The notes beneath the pieces are model-generated. The model did no database searches. It was not told where the DNA came from and was given only the letters and a program-made list of their open reading frames with translations. The translations under genes and the position numbers were made by a program. Shown here in pieces: positions 7,394 through 15,582 of a DNA stretch of 46,991 bases (positions within the stretch are counted from its first letter, which is position 1; each line of letters opens with the position of its first letter). Origin of the DNA: CAYRAV01 sp964422365. Its GTDB lineage: Bacteria; Bacillota; Clostridia; Lachnospirales; Lachnospiraceae. The stretch spans positions 1 to 46,991 of the forward strand of contig CAYRAV010000018.1 of NCBI GenBank assembly GCA_964422365.1, read 5' to 3'.

Positions 7394-8797
7394 CTATTCT
7401 TCCTCTTCTTCCTTTTTCACCGTATCATCCTCATCATCTTTTTCATCTGGTATTGTAGTTGGTTTCGGAGTCTGTTTCTCTTCCTCATCTTTTGGTTCAT
7501 CTGTTACATTAGGAGTACTTGTTTCTTCTAGTTCTTCCTGGCTGTCTTCTGGAACAGGAGGCTGCCCTACAATTGCCTGTAATGAAAATGAAACACTTGG
7601 AACTGTAATAATGCTGTCATTGTCAATCCCTTCAAATTTGACTTCAAGCGTATGTTTTCCTTCTTCTAAATGCTCTATATTGATATATGGCTTTAGTGAA
7701 TCAATTGTTACATCATCAATCTCTTCTTTCACTCCCATAATTCTTACCATTAGGGGTTTCTGTTCATGTTCAAAAATAAGAGTCTGATTGCTGCTGCCAT
7801 TTTTTATATCAATATCTTTTGGATAAAATGTAATATCCTTACTTACCTTTTTTGTAATAACCAGCTTGATGGTAACTGTATTTTCCGTACCTGCCAGACT
7901 GACTCCATTTGGTAAATATGTTGTCAGATCAATTGTTTTTTCCACTTCATCACTTTTTTCACTTATATCAATCACAATTGGTATTTCATCAATTTTCTTT
8001 AAATCTTCCTCGCTTCCTGAAATTTCCACTGTCTGTGGCTGATACTCTGTTGCCAGCAAACTATAACCATAGGATGGTTCACCTGTTGTAGAAATATTAA
8101 TTGGTATTACTTTTGTTTCTAAAATCTTTACCAGCACTTTCAGTTCTTCGCTGCTGAACTTCATTTTACTGGAATCCATCTGCTTTCCATTTGCATCATA
8201 AACTAACGGCTCCAGATTCTTTGTAAAATCCTCTGAGGCATTGCTGACATCTAACTTCACTCTTACTTCGGAAATTCTTTCAATCTGACTCTTTGCTCCT
8301 GAAATCTTTATCATATTTGGCTTTACCACTACTGACCCAATTGCATACCCCGTTTCAGGTGTAGTATCTCCCATATCCACAGTAACTTTGAATTGCTCTG
8401 TAGCTATCGGCTCTAATGATATCTTCATAACTGAAATATCTGATGTAGTTTCTACGTTTTCTGAAATTGCATATTTGGGACAGGCTGTCTTAATTGGAAC
8501 AACATAATTAAATGCTTCAGACAAATCTGCTGTTGCTTTTAAATCTGAAGACCTTATGACTTTTAACAAACTTCGTTTTGCCTTTACTGTAATGTTGACT
8601 GTATTTCCTGAAACCACTTCGTAAACCTGGTCTAGTGACTGTATTGTATCTTCATTTAAAATTTCTACAGGAATGTCTTTGTAAATCTTCTTTTCTACCG
8701 GATCTTCTATATTAATCACGATCACCCAAATCAGAAAAGCAATACAGAATGCTAAAAGTTTAAAACCCAAATTATTTTTTTCCAGTACTTTCTTCAC
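7394..8797 (-). CDS. cdaR: CdaR (YbbR-domain) regulator of diadenylate cyclase
   Basis: 467 residues from the GTG at 8797 behind GGAAGG; a longer frame from 8845 lies mostly inside cdaA. One membrane helix (about residues 11-30, FKLLAFCIAFLIWVIVINIE) anchors it. Several YbbR repeats of about 80-90 residues follow outside the cell (for example VEKKIYKDIPVEI and FKVTVDMGDTTPETGY). The last 60 residues are rich in Glu, Asp, Pro and Thr, probably a disordered or wall-spanning tail. CdaR binds CdaA and modulates c-di-AMP synthesis. It overlaps the end of cdaA by 26 bases. glmM, the usual third gene, is replaced here by HPr and leuA. Confidence 0.9.
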   Translation of the reverse strand: MKKVLEKNNLGFKLLAFCIAFLIWVIVINIEDPVEKKIYKDIPVEILNEDTIQSLDQVYEVVSGNTVNITVKAKRSLLKVIRSSDLKATADLSEAFNYVVPIKTACPKYAISENVETTSDISVMKISLEPIATEQFKVTVDMGDTTPETGYAIGSVVVKPNMIKISGAKSQIERISEVRVKLDVSNASEDFTKNLEPLVYDANGKQMDSSKMKFSSEELKVLVKILETKVIPINISTTGEPSYGYSLLATEYQPQTVEISGSEEDLKKIDEIPIVIDISEKSDEVEKTIDLTTYLPNGVSLAGTENTVTIKLVITKKVSKDITFYPKDIDIKNGSSNQTLIFEHEQKPLMVRIMGVKEEIDDVTIDSLKPYINIEHLEEGKHTLEVKFEGIDNDSIITVPSVSFSLQAIVGQPPVPEDSQEELEETSTPNVTDEPKDEEEKQTPKPTTIPDEKDDEDDTVKKEEEEE

Positions 8798-9671
8798 GAT
8801 GCAGCCTTCCTTTCCATAATTTGATTCTCCTTCGTTTTGTATCACTTGCTTTTCCTGTTAAATTTTCCAGCTTTCCTTTTAGGTATGCACCATCCACATT
8901 ACGTATCAGCTCCCCGCTTAATGCAATAGAAACCTTTCCTGTTTCCTCTGAAACAATAATAGTCAGGCTGTCGGAAACTTCTCCGATACCTACTCCTGCA
9001 CGATGTCTGGTACCTAATTCCTTACTTAGCTCCATATTATCTGATAAAGGCAGATAGCAGGTTGCCGCCGTAATCCTGTTTTTGCGAATAATAATTGCCC
9101 CATCATGCAATGGTGTATTATGCTCAAATATATTAATCAATAACTGGCTGCTGATTGCAGAATCCAACATAATTCCGGTTCTTTCATATTCATTCAATGG
9201 AACTTGATTCTCAATGACAATGAGTGCTCCTGTTTTCGCCTTTCCAAGTTCAAATGTTGCTTTCACAATCTCATTAATAGTTTTTTCCGATATGATTTCT
9301 TCACTTCCTTTGGAATCATCAAATGGCACAAGAGAAGAGATAAGTTTACCTCTTCCAAGCTGTTCTAAGGCTCTTCTAAGTTCTGGCTGGAATACAATAA
9401 TGACTGCTGTAATTCCCACTCCAATCGTCTTAGAAAATATCCATAAGATTACATTCATATCCAAAATATATGCCATTAAACAAAATATCAAAAGAACAAT
9501 AATTCCTTTCATCAAAATCCAGGCTCTCGTATTTTTTACCCAAATAATAATGTGATACAATGCAAAGGCAATAATAAATATCTCTACTATATCTACCAGC
9601 CCTATCTCCGGCAGAGACAGCCAGGATATCCATGAAAAATAATCTCCGAAAAAAGTCTTTATTGCCTCCAT
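8772..9671 (-). CDS. cdaA: Diadenylate cyclase CdaA
   Basis: 299 residues. It joins two ATP molecules into cyclic di-AMP at the membrane; c-di-AMP controls potassium and osmotic balance and cell-wall homeostasis. Three N-terminal membrane helices (about 28-45, 52-70, 76-95) precede the DAC domain. The catalytic DGA is at 190-192 and GTRHRAG at 220-226. The last residues are basic and run into cdaR. It is preceded by two conserved membrane proteins of unknown role in the same operon. Confidence 0.97.
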   Translation of the reverse strand: MEAIKTFFGDYFSWISWLSLPEIGLVDIVEIFIIAFALYHIIIWVKNTRAWILMKGIIVLLIFCLMAYILDMNVILWIFSKTIGVGITAVIIVFQPELRRALEQLGRGKLISSLVPFDDSKGSEEIISEKTINEIVKATFELGKAKTGALIVIENQVPLNEYERTGIMLDSAISSQLLINIFEHNTPLHDGAIIIRKNRITAATCYLPLSDNMELSKELGTRHRAGVGIGEVSDSLTIIVSEETGKVSIALSGELIRNVDGAYLKGKLENLTGKASDTKRRRIKLWKGRLHREESTGKK

Positions 9672-9699
9672 ATTTCTTTCGCTCCTCTAATCTAACTCT

Positions 9700-10620
9700 C
9701 TATTTTCTTTTTCTGCTTATTCTTTTCCTGCCTTTGTTCTTTTTTTCCAATTTCACTTTTGGTACTGCCCTTACATAATAATAATACTCATCATCCTGAA
9801 ACTGCAAATCTTCTGACGCTGCATAATCCAATGCCAGAAAAAGAAACCATACCACTAACACAATTATTCCCGACGCAATACTTCCAACTATCACTGTCAA
9901 AATTTCTCCTGATGCCAGGCCTGTAATAAGAAATCCCAGCAGTTCTACTAAGGTACCAGCTCCAATTGACAGTTCAAAACCATAATCTATCTTCTGAATA
10001 CGAATAAGAAAAACCACCAGTATAACAAGGGAAAAGATGATGATTGTATAGATCATTTCCTTATTTTCCAATATTTTATCCACAGCCATTTGATATACTC
10101 CCATATAATCATTGGCTGAAAAATTGTCTGCTTTTATGAATTCATTCATCATTTTTAACATATAATAAACGATTACACCAGATGCCGCTGCCAATATAGA
10201 AAGTGGTGTGGCTGTTAATCCTAAAACAACTGGAACTATGAATTGCAGCTTGTACAAAGACAATACTGGTATGGCTGCCACTACCCATGCATGTTTAGGA
10301 ATAAATCTTAATAACATCAGATACAGAACAACAAATACTGCACCTGCTGTTCCTGCTAAAACAAGTGACGCTGAAAAAAGATGTCCGATCGAAACTACTC
10401 CGGCTGCCACTGTTAAAAACATTGTTGGCAAAAAAGCTGCTATCACTGAAATTCCTATTACAACAAACCAGCTTTTTAATTGTCCATTATATCCCATTGA
10501 TCCATTCACAGACAGCATAATAACCAATGCCGCCAAAAATTTTCCAAAAGGCTTTAGATATCGTTCCCACTTTAAGTACCATTCTAATATTGTCTCTCTT
10601 ACCTCAATTAGCTTTTCCAT
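9700..10620 (-). CDS. Multi-pass membrane protein, first half of the cda operon
   Basis: 306 residues. The ATG at 10620 follows GAGGA and overlaps the end of the preceding gene by 13 bases; an earlier TTG at 10641 is less likely. About seven to eight hydrophobic segments are spread along the chain, with a basic, lysine/arginine-rich tail (KLEKKNKGRKRISRKRK). There is no recognisable catalytic motif and I cannot name the family. Its fixed place directly upstream of cdaA suggests a role in envelope or osmotic homeostasis, by association only. Confidence 0.75.
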   Translation of the reverse strand: MEKLIEVRETILEWYLKWERYLKPFGKFLAALVIMLSVNGSMGYNGQLKSWFVVIGISVIAAFLPTMFLTVAAGVVSIGHLFSASLVLAGTAGAVFVVLYLMLLRFIPKHAWVVAAIPVLSLYKLQFIVPVVLGLTATPLSILAAASGVIVYYMLKMMNEFIKADNFSANDYMGVYQMAVDKILENKEMIYTIIIFSLVILVVFLIRIQKIDYGFELSIGAGTLVELLGFLITGLASGEILTVIVGSIASGIIVLVVWFLFLALDYAASEDLQFQDDEYYYYVRAVPKVKLEKKNKGRKRISRKRK

Positions 10621-11015
10621 TCTCGTCTTTCCTCTTTGCAAACTTTTTGATATAACTGTAATAATTGTAAATAGCGTTTTGTTTTTCTATATTCTAAGTT
10701 ATATTTTATAAAATAACCAAGTGCACTTAAGACACCATATACTAACAATATGATAAAATATCCGCTTGCTATATTCCATATGATGCCCTGATAGTCTAAT
10801 TTCATAAAATTCTGCATGATATCTTCCACATAATATATGATTCCCATAATAACAATAACTGCATATGCAATTGTAACCGCTATGACTGTTTTTAATAACT
10901 CAAACCTTACATAATCTGAGCGAAAATATTTTGCAAGACGCAATGCATTCTTTTCTTCTTTTTTTTCAATCGCTGCAAGCCTTGTCATTATTCTGATTTT
11001 TTTTCGGTTCAGCAC
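10608..11015 (-). CDS. Small membrane protein, first gene of the cda operon
   Basis: 135 residues from a GTG at 11015 with AGAGGTG six bases upstream. It has a charged N-terminus (about 1-38), two membrane helices (about 39-63 and 80-105) and a basic, coiled-coil-like C-terminus rich in Tyr/Leu/Gln (RKTKRYLQLLQLYQKVCKEE). No known domain is seen. It overlaps the next membrane protein and probably acts with it, perhaps as a two-subunit complex; that is inference. Confidence 0.68.
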   Translation of the reverse strand: MLNRKKIRIMTRLAAIEKKEEKNALRLAKYFRSDYVRFELLKTVIAVTIAYAVIVIMGIIYYVEDIMQNFMKLDYQGIIWNIASGYFIILLVYGVLSALGYFIKYNLEYRKTKRYLQLLQLYQKVCKEERREWKS

Positions 11016-11087
11016 AAAAACACCTCTATCTTAACCTTTTTTTACAGTCTTTCCTATTCCTTTTGAAAAATTTCAATGTTGTCTTTC

Positions 11088-11116
11088 ATTATAGCATAAG
11101 ATTTTTATAATTTCGA
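11088..11116 (-). promoter_or_regulatory. Promoter of the cda-leuA operon
   Basis: TCGAAA, a 17-bp spacer and TATAAT with an extended -10 TG (TGCTATAAT) on the minus strand, about 75 bases upstream of the first gene. Confidence 0.65.
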
Positions 11117-11146
11117 GAAAATTTTTTACTTTTTTCATTTCCCATC

Positions 11147-11205
11147 TAGAGTGTGTTTGAACATTGCTTGTTACAAGGTGTGCGTCATAATTCAAACACG
11201 CTCTA
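11147..11205. repeat. Minimal 59-bp copy of the dispersed repeat (R4)
   Basis: Begins TAGAGTGTGTTTGAA and ends TTCAAACACGCTCTA, so both terminal inverted repeats and the flanking TA are intact. Between them is only GCTTGTTACAAGGTGTGCG and a few bases, with no 62-bp unit. This copy defines the ends of the family. Confidence 0.85.
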
Positions 11206-11258
11206 AATCACAGCACTATTTCAACCATATGATTTACCATTTGACAAAATAAATAATA

Positions 11259-11304
11259 AGGGCATTGTATGAAGATAAAGTAATTTTATCTCATACAACA
11301 CCCT
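11259..11304 (-). terminator. Terminator after the sigma-factor operon
   Basis: AGGG-CA-TTGTATGA and TCATACAA-CA-CCCT form a long stem whose loop also pairs (GATAAA/TTTATC). On the minus strand TTATTATTTATTTT follows, downstream of the gene ending at 11326. Confidence 0.75.
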
Positions 11305-11325
11305 GAAAAGTGTCTGTTTCATCTA

Positions 11326-12027
11326 TTAAAACCTGTTATTCTCCTCTTCTTTTAACCTCTCCTGTTGTGCCTCTGCTTCCTCTTTTGCATTGTCTAGGCT
11401 CTCATCCACTTTTTCTAATAAATGTTCCCATTCCTTTATAGAAAATTCTTCTGCCCCTATGGAAAACTTTGGCGGACCGTTTTTGATGCTATTCTCTACA
11501 AAATCAGAAAATTTTGCCATTGCTTCATCCCATGTTTCTAATGCCATCTGTTCAATGGGATTTTGGGTATCTTTATCTAATTCCAAAGGATTTGCTTCAT
11601 ACCCCTGTATGGTTCCGTCTTCATTTTTCTGCTCAATATAAACTTTGTTTTCATCCATGTCCACTTGTGCTTTCAATACACACCCTTCTGATATACATAG
11701 CTTTACATGTTCACTCTGGGCGTAAGAAAGATTTCTTACATTACATTTTTTTAAAATATCTGTATGAAACTGTTCTGATTGCTGAAACGTTATCTTTGCA
11801 GACACTTTGTTAAAATGATAATTTGCACCAGAAGCCCTTGTACTATCCTCTTTTCCTTTTTTGTTCCGGCCAGATATTGTCCTATCCTCTAAATTACTGG
11901 CAAAATTCTCATAAAAACTGTTTTTCGTTTTTTGCTTTTTACCTGATTTTTCATCTGTCTGTTCATAAAACGGATGATTTCCAATCCCGCTCACTGTCAT
12001 AATTTTCATCATTCCCTTTCTTATCAC
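11326..12027 (-). CDS. Unknown protein co-transcribed with an ECF sigma factor
   Basis: 233 residues from a GTG at 12027 that overlaps the sigma-factor stop (GTGA), with AGGA just upstream; an ATG nearby is also possible. The N-terminal third is polar and basic, the middle has a compact mixed stretch, and the last 40 residues are a very acidic helix (EKVDESLDNAKEEAEAQQER). There is no membrane helix, so it is not a classic membrane anti-sigma factor. Tight coupling suggests it is the sigma factor's partner or target, possibly a cytoplasmic regulator. I do not recognise the family. Confidence 0.7.
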   Translation of the reverse strand: MIRKGMMKIMTVSGIGNHPFYEQTDEKSGKKQKTKNSFYENFASNLEDRTISGRNKKGKEDSTRASGANYHFNKVSAKITFQQSEQFHTDILKKCNVRNLSYAQSEHVKLCISEGCVLKAQVDMDENKVYIEQKNEDGTIQGYEANPLELDKDTQNPIEQMALETWDEAMAKFSDFVENSIKNGPPKFSIGAEEFSIKEWEHLLEKVDESLDNAKEEAEAQQERLKEEENNRF

Positions 12028-12509
12028 TTTATTCCTGTCAATAATGTTTTTAATGCCTCTCTGCCCCGTCTTAAATTTGTCTTAATTGTATTTTCCGGCT
12101 TTTCTAAAAGTTCTGCAATTTCCTTGATGGAATAATCTTCATAGTAAAAAAGATACAAACAATTTTTGTATTTTTCCGGCAGTTCTAATACTGCCCACAA
12201 GGTTTCGTCTTCCACCACAAACGGCACATGGAAATGTGCCTTTTCTGCTTCTGGTACTTTTTCAATGCCAATTGTAGCATGATTCCATTTGTTTTTATTC
12301 CAGTCCTTACATAGATTCATTGTAACTCTTATCAGCCATGCCTTTTCATGTTCACTATTTATAAAATCGGGCTGATACCGTAATAACTTAACAAATACTT
12401 CCTGTACAATATCCTCTGCATCTGCATGTGCCTTTACCTGAGTAAATGCCACACGATAACATAGTGCATAATATCTTTTAAAATAGTCTTCTAGTTGGTC
12501 TTTTGTCAT
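12024..12509 (-). CDS. ECF-type RNA polymerase sigma factor
   Basis: About 161 residues from the ATG at 12509; GGGGG lies 12 bases upstream, slightly far, and a GTG at 12551 is the alternative. Region 2 is visible (YYALCYRVAFTQVKAHADAEDIVQEVFVKLL, about residues 13-43) and region 4 at the end (LPEKYKNCLYLFYYEDYSIKEIAELL, then NTIKTNLRRGREALK). Group-IV sigma factors redirect RNA polymerase to a small stress regulon. The gene overlaps its partner by four bases and is followed by a terminator. No membrane anti-sigma gene is present. Confidence 0.9.
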   Translation of the reverse strand: MTKDQLEDYFKRYYALCYRVAFTQVKAHADAEDIVQEVFVKLLRYQPDFINSEHEKAWLIRVTMNLCKDWNKNKWNHATIGIEKVPEAEKAHFHVPFVVEDETLWAVLELPEKYKNCLYLFYYEDYSIKEIAELLEKPENTIKTNLRRGREALKTLLTGIK

Positions 12510-12760
12510 AATTTTTAACTGCCCCCTATTGTTGTCAGTCTGTTCATACACTATGATTCAAAGTTTCATCTCCCTTAAATCATACACTATTTTGCGCAAA
12601 TGTAAAGTAGTTTCCTTTTATAAGTAATACGAACAAGGAACCAGATAAGTTTCAAAAAAGAAAAATAAACACAAACTATTATTAAGCATATGAAAAATCC
12701 AGTTTAAAAAGAAACAGCCATTTGCTGCTTGCCTAATACATTTCCTTTGTACAGTCAAAT
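12510..12760. other. Spacer upstream of the sigma-factor gene
   Basis: AT-rich, with no gene recognised. It presumably carries the sigma operon's promoter, but I cannot point to a convincing match. It ends at the head-to-head repeat termini. Confidence 0.4.
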
Positions 12761-12777
12761 TTTTCAAACACGCTCTA
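12761..12777. repeat. Repeat terminus abutting another copy head to head (R5)
   Basis: TTTTCAAACACGCTCTA ends at 12777 and shares its TA with the next copy, giving a perfect palindrome of more than 30 bp centred on CTCTAGAG. Confidence 0.8.
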
Positions 12778-12885
12778 GAGCGTGTTTGAAAATTCATTGC
12801 CCCAATCTGCACGCCCCACTTTGCGTACCTATCTGGATATCCCATAACTCATGCCCTTTCGGGCTGGCGGACTTCGTCCGATATG
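12776..12885. repeat. Dispersed repeat copy fused to a truncated MATE gene (R6)
   Basis: Begins TAGAGCGTGTTTGAA and continues with CATTGCCCCAATCTGC and one 62-bp unit in reverse orientation, including GCCC-TTTC-GGGC and CGGAC-TTC-GTCCG. It stops at the unit boundary ATATG, where coding sequence for a MATE pump begins. The other terminus is missing. Confidence 0.8.
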
Positions 12886-13260
12886 GAATGGCGGCCGGTG
12901 TAAACCAGCTTGCTGTTACAATAGTACAGATTATAATGAACAATACACTTGGATATTATGAAGAGTTATCACAGTACGGCAGAGATATTCCTCTCGCCTG
13001 TGTTGGTATCATATCGAAAGTAAATGTTGTTTTTAATTCCATTATTTTTGGTCTTTCACAGAGTACACAGCCAATTATCGGTTACAATTATGGTGCACAA
13101 AATTATTCCCGTTTGAAGGACACCTTTCATAAGGTAGCTTGTAATAGTGTTCCCACTCATTTGGGGGATTAATGGTGTCTTATGGGCAAGTCCGATTTCT
13201 GATGCTTTATCAAGTATCATTACACTGCTTCTTGTAAGACGGGAAATGAAAAAATGGTAA
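12884..13260 (+). pseudogene. Truncated, frameshifted MATE efflux pump fragment
   Basis: From about 12884 the plus strand encodes GMAAGVNQLAVTIVQIIMNN, then PLACVGIISKVNVVFNSIIF and QPIIGYNYGAQNY, the central part of a MATE (DinF/NorM-like) multidrug exporter. At about 13150 the frame shifts: a second frame gives VFPLIWGINGVLWASPISDA and ends in MKKW with a TAA at 13258. Roughly the first half of the gene is absent, replaced by repeat R6, and a segment around the frame change is deleted. It has no start codon or ribosome-binding site of its own, so it is dead. Confidence 0.88.
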
Positions 13261-13276
13261 CAGAAACAAATGGTCT

Positions 13277-13322
13277 AAAAGCAAGCAGGAGGTGTTCTGT
13301 AGAACACCTCCTGCTTGCTTTT
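13277..13322. terminator. Bidirectional terminator with a 22-bp stem
   Basis: AAGCAAGCAGGAGGTGTTCT and its exact complement flank a GT loop, with A and T tracts on the two sides. It serves the MATE fragment from the left and the ABC/HlyD operon ending at 13338 from the right. Confidence 0.92.
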
Positions 13323-13337
13323 CAATATGAACTAAAG

Positions 13338-13940
13338 TTATTCACACAAACTAATATCCATTATCATTTCCAGCTTATGCTTATCCATTTCCAACTGCTG
13401 CCGATTTTTAAAATGAATTGCGGCATATGCTATTTCCTGATTCCTATCAGGTGCCAATTCATAAACACACAACTTTTTTTCCTGATATTCTATTCCTGCA
13501 ACCTGATATGTTTCTCCATTTATTTGTACACTTCTTCCAATTATTCTTGTACTGCCAAAAAGCTGCCAGGCGGTATCCGTTCCCAAAATGCAATATCCTG
13601 TTTCTCCGGCTGTCAATCGGTTACTATCAGGAAACAATACGGATGCATCCCCTGCAATCCCCATTGTCTTTACTTCAACACTACGGTTGTAATCGAGATT
13701 TATTACTGTTTCTGACTTATTTTCCTGCCAGAAAACAACATCCATATCATTCTCCCATAACTGTTCTATTCCCTGCACAATACTTTTATCATAATTGACA
13801 GGCTCCTTCATGGTCCATTTTACCATCTGCTGCCGCCCTTTTACCTGAAATACCATAATACAGGCTACAAACAGGATACATAATGCCAAGCATAAAATCA
13901 ACCATTTTTTTCTCTTATTCTTTTTCTCATTCCTGTCCAT
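13338..13940 (-). CDS. MacB-periplasmic-domain-like membrane protein
   Basis: 200 residues from the ATG at 13940, behind GGAGG and overlapping the HlyD-like gene by about 14 bases. One N-terminal membrane helix (about 9-30) is followed by an outside domain. That domain resembles the MacB/FtsX periplasmic core: MGIAGDASVLFPDSNRLTAG, then GYCILGTDTAWQLFG and RIIGRSVQINGETYQVAGI. The three C-terminal membrane helices of a complete MacB permease are absent. It probably pairs with the HlyD-like adaptor upstream. Whether it is a stand-alone sensor/adaptor or a shortened permease is unclear. Confidence 0.66.
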   Translation of the reverse strand: MDRNEKKNKRKKWLILCLALCILFVACIMVFQVKGRQQMVKWTMKEPVNYDKSIVQGIEQLWENDMDVVFWQENKSETVINLDYNRSVEVKTMGIAGDASVLFPDSNRLTAGETGYCILGTDTAWQLFGSTRIIGRSVQINGETYQVAGIEYQEKKLCVYELAPDRNQEIAYAAIHFKNRQQLEMDKHKLEMIMDISLCE

Positions 13941-15432
13941 CCCCGTCCTCCAATAACCGAACTTTATCTCCTGGAATAACAGCCTTACTTGCATATACAA
14001 CAAACCGATCATCTTCTCCTAATGAACCATTTTCGAGGGCAGCACTGCTTTCATTTTTATCCTGAATGGTTACCTCTTTTTTTACTACACTTAACTCTGT
14101 TCCCATAATGGTATCTGTTTCGCGTATTAACAGGATATAATCTTTATAACCATCCGAATAAAGAGCAGAAAGCGGGATACAGCAGGAATATGGTTCTGTC
14201 TGGCTTGTCATCTCTAAAGTACCTGTTTCTCCAAGAGAAACTTTTGTTTCTGTCATCTCAACAATTGCCTCATAGGTTTCCTCCCCTGTTTTATTGATTG
14301 CTGCCACCTGACAATTTTCCTCTTTCACTTTACCGTTTTGGAACTTTAAGGTAACTGCATCACCAACTTTGATATATTCTGCCTGTGTTTCTGTAAGTAC
14401 TGCTTTAAAATTCCAGCCCTTTGTACTATCTGCAAGAAACATTGCTGCACTGTCTGTTGTCCTATCTCCTGCTGCCACACAAATTGTTTGTACATATCCA
14501 TTCCATTTGCTTACAATCCGTCCCTTCTCTTTGAAAAGTTCCTCATAGGCAGTTCGTTGTTTCTGCAGCTGAGTCAATGTATTTTCTTCTTCCATAATAA
14601 TACTTTTATCAACTGGTGCCTCTTGTTGGGCATCTTTTACATTACGCTCTGCCTGCAGAATAGCAGCTTCTCTTTCTGTTTTTGCGGTACTTAATCCTGA
14701 CTTTTTTGCTAATACATCCTCTTCTAATGCTGTCTTTCCTTCCTCCCATGCACTCCTTGCAGATAATTTCAGTGCATTCTCATATGTAATAAATGTACTT
14801 TTTTCTTCTTTGGACGCGTTTTCTTTTTCTGCTGCCTTTTTCAATGCCTGATACTCTCCATCTTGCTCCTTTGTCTCTGACAAATAATCTTTCCATGCCG
14901 GATAAGAAGAATATTTTTTCACAGCAGCATTATACTCCCTCTGTGCATTAGAAACTGCATCATCCTGTATTCTTGTTGTGCTCAAAAGATCATCCTTTGC
15001 CCTTTGTAACGTGTTTTTTAATGTTTGTTCCTCTGTACGGTGACTACTCTTTAATGCCTCTATTTTTTCTTCCTCTACCATGATTTTTCTATTGGAATCC
15101 TGTATTAAATCTTCTAAATCGGATGTATCTAACCGAAACAGCACTGTTCCTTTTTCAACCTCTTCACCTGTTTTTACACAAATTTCACTGATTCGAATCC
15201 CCTCTTTTATTAAAACTGCTGTCTCTTTGGCCGTTTCCACATTTCCAACTGCACTAACCATATGAGAAATACTTCTTTGTGCCGCCTGCCCGATTTCAAT
15301 TCTTGGCATCTGATACGCATAAATTCCACGGGATACTATTGTACACAGTAACATAAACAGCAAAAAAGCACTAAAATATTTCACTGCTGTTTTTCTCGAA
15401 TTTTTAATCCTCTTCCATTCTATTCGTTTCAC
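13927..15432 (-). CDS. HlyD/MacA-like membrane-fusion adaptor
   Basis: 501 residues. A membrane anchor (about 18-38) is followed by a biotinyl-lipoyl-like half (SAVGNVETAKETAVLIKEG, then VKTGEEVEKGTVLFRLDTSD). A long charged coiled coil (about 105-300) leads to the second lipoyl half (GRIVSKWNGYVQTICVAAGD) and a beta-barrel region (GDAVTLKFQNGKVKE). Gram-positive versions work with MacB-type ABC exporters. Here it lies between two sugar-type ABC permeases and a MacB-PCD-like protein, a mixed operon. No ATPase is encoded nearby. Confidence 0.85.
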   Translation of the reverse strand: MKRIEWKRIKNSRKTAVKYFSAFLLFMLLCTIVSRGIYAYQMPRIEIGQAAQRSISHMVSAVGNVETAKETAVLIKEGIRISEICVKTGEEVEKGTVLFRLDTSDLEDLIQDSNRKIMVEEEKIEALKSSHRTEEQTLKNTLQRAKDDLLSTTRIQDDAVSNAQREYNAAVKKYSSYPAWKDYLSETKEQDGEYQALKKAAEKENASKEEKSTFITYENALKLSARSAWEEGKTALEEDVLAKKSGLSTAKTEREAAILQAERNVKDAQQEAPVDKSIIMEEENTLTQLQKQRTAYEELFKEKGRIVSKWNGYVQTICVAAGDRTTDSAAMFLADSTKGWNFKAVLTETQAEYIKVGDAVTLKFQNGKVKEENCQVAAINKTGEETYEAIVEMTETKVSLGETGTLEMTSQTEPYSCCIPLSALYSDGYKDYILLIRETDTIMGTELSVVKKEVTIQDKNESSAALENGSLGEDDRFVVYASKAVIPGDKVRLLEDGDGQE

Positions 15433-15480
15433 GTTTTACACCAAGCCTATCAAACACAAGTAAACTTATATTTGACAGGC

Positions 15481-15494
15481 GCAAACACGCTCTA
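15481..15494. repeat. Solitary repeat terminus (R7)
   Basis: GCAAACACGCTCTA, the innermost part of the terminus, in the 150-bp gap between the second permease and the HlyD-like gene. It separates the ABC transporter genes from the adaptor genes. Confidence 0.6.
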
Positions 15495-15582
15495 AGGATG
15501 AAAGATATGTGCTTGCATATTATCCCTTTCCTTTGTTTTTCTTTCACCCTTACCTCCAGTGGCACATATACTGTGCCTTCCC

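Noticed and set aside
10208..10711. Long plus-strand frame opposite the membrane-protein genes
   Set aside because: A shadow of the minus-strand membrane gene; its composition (Thr/Pro/Asn) is that of antisense to hydrophobic coding sequence.
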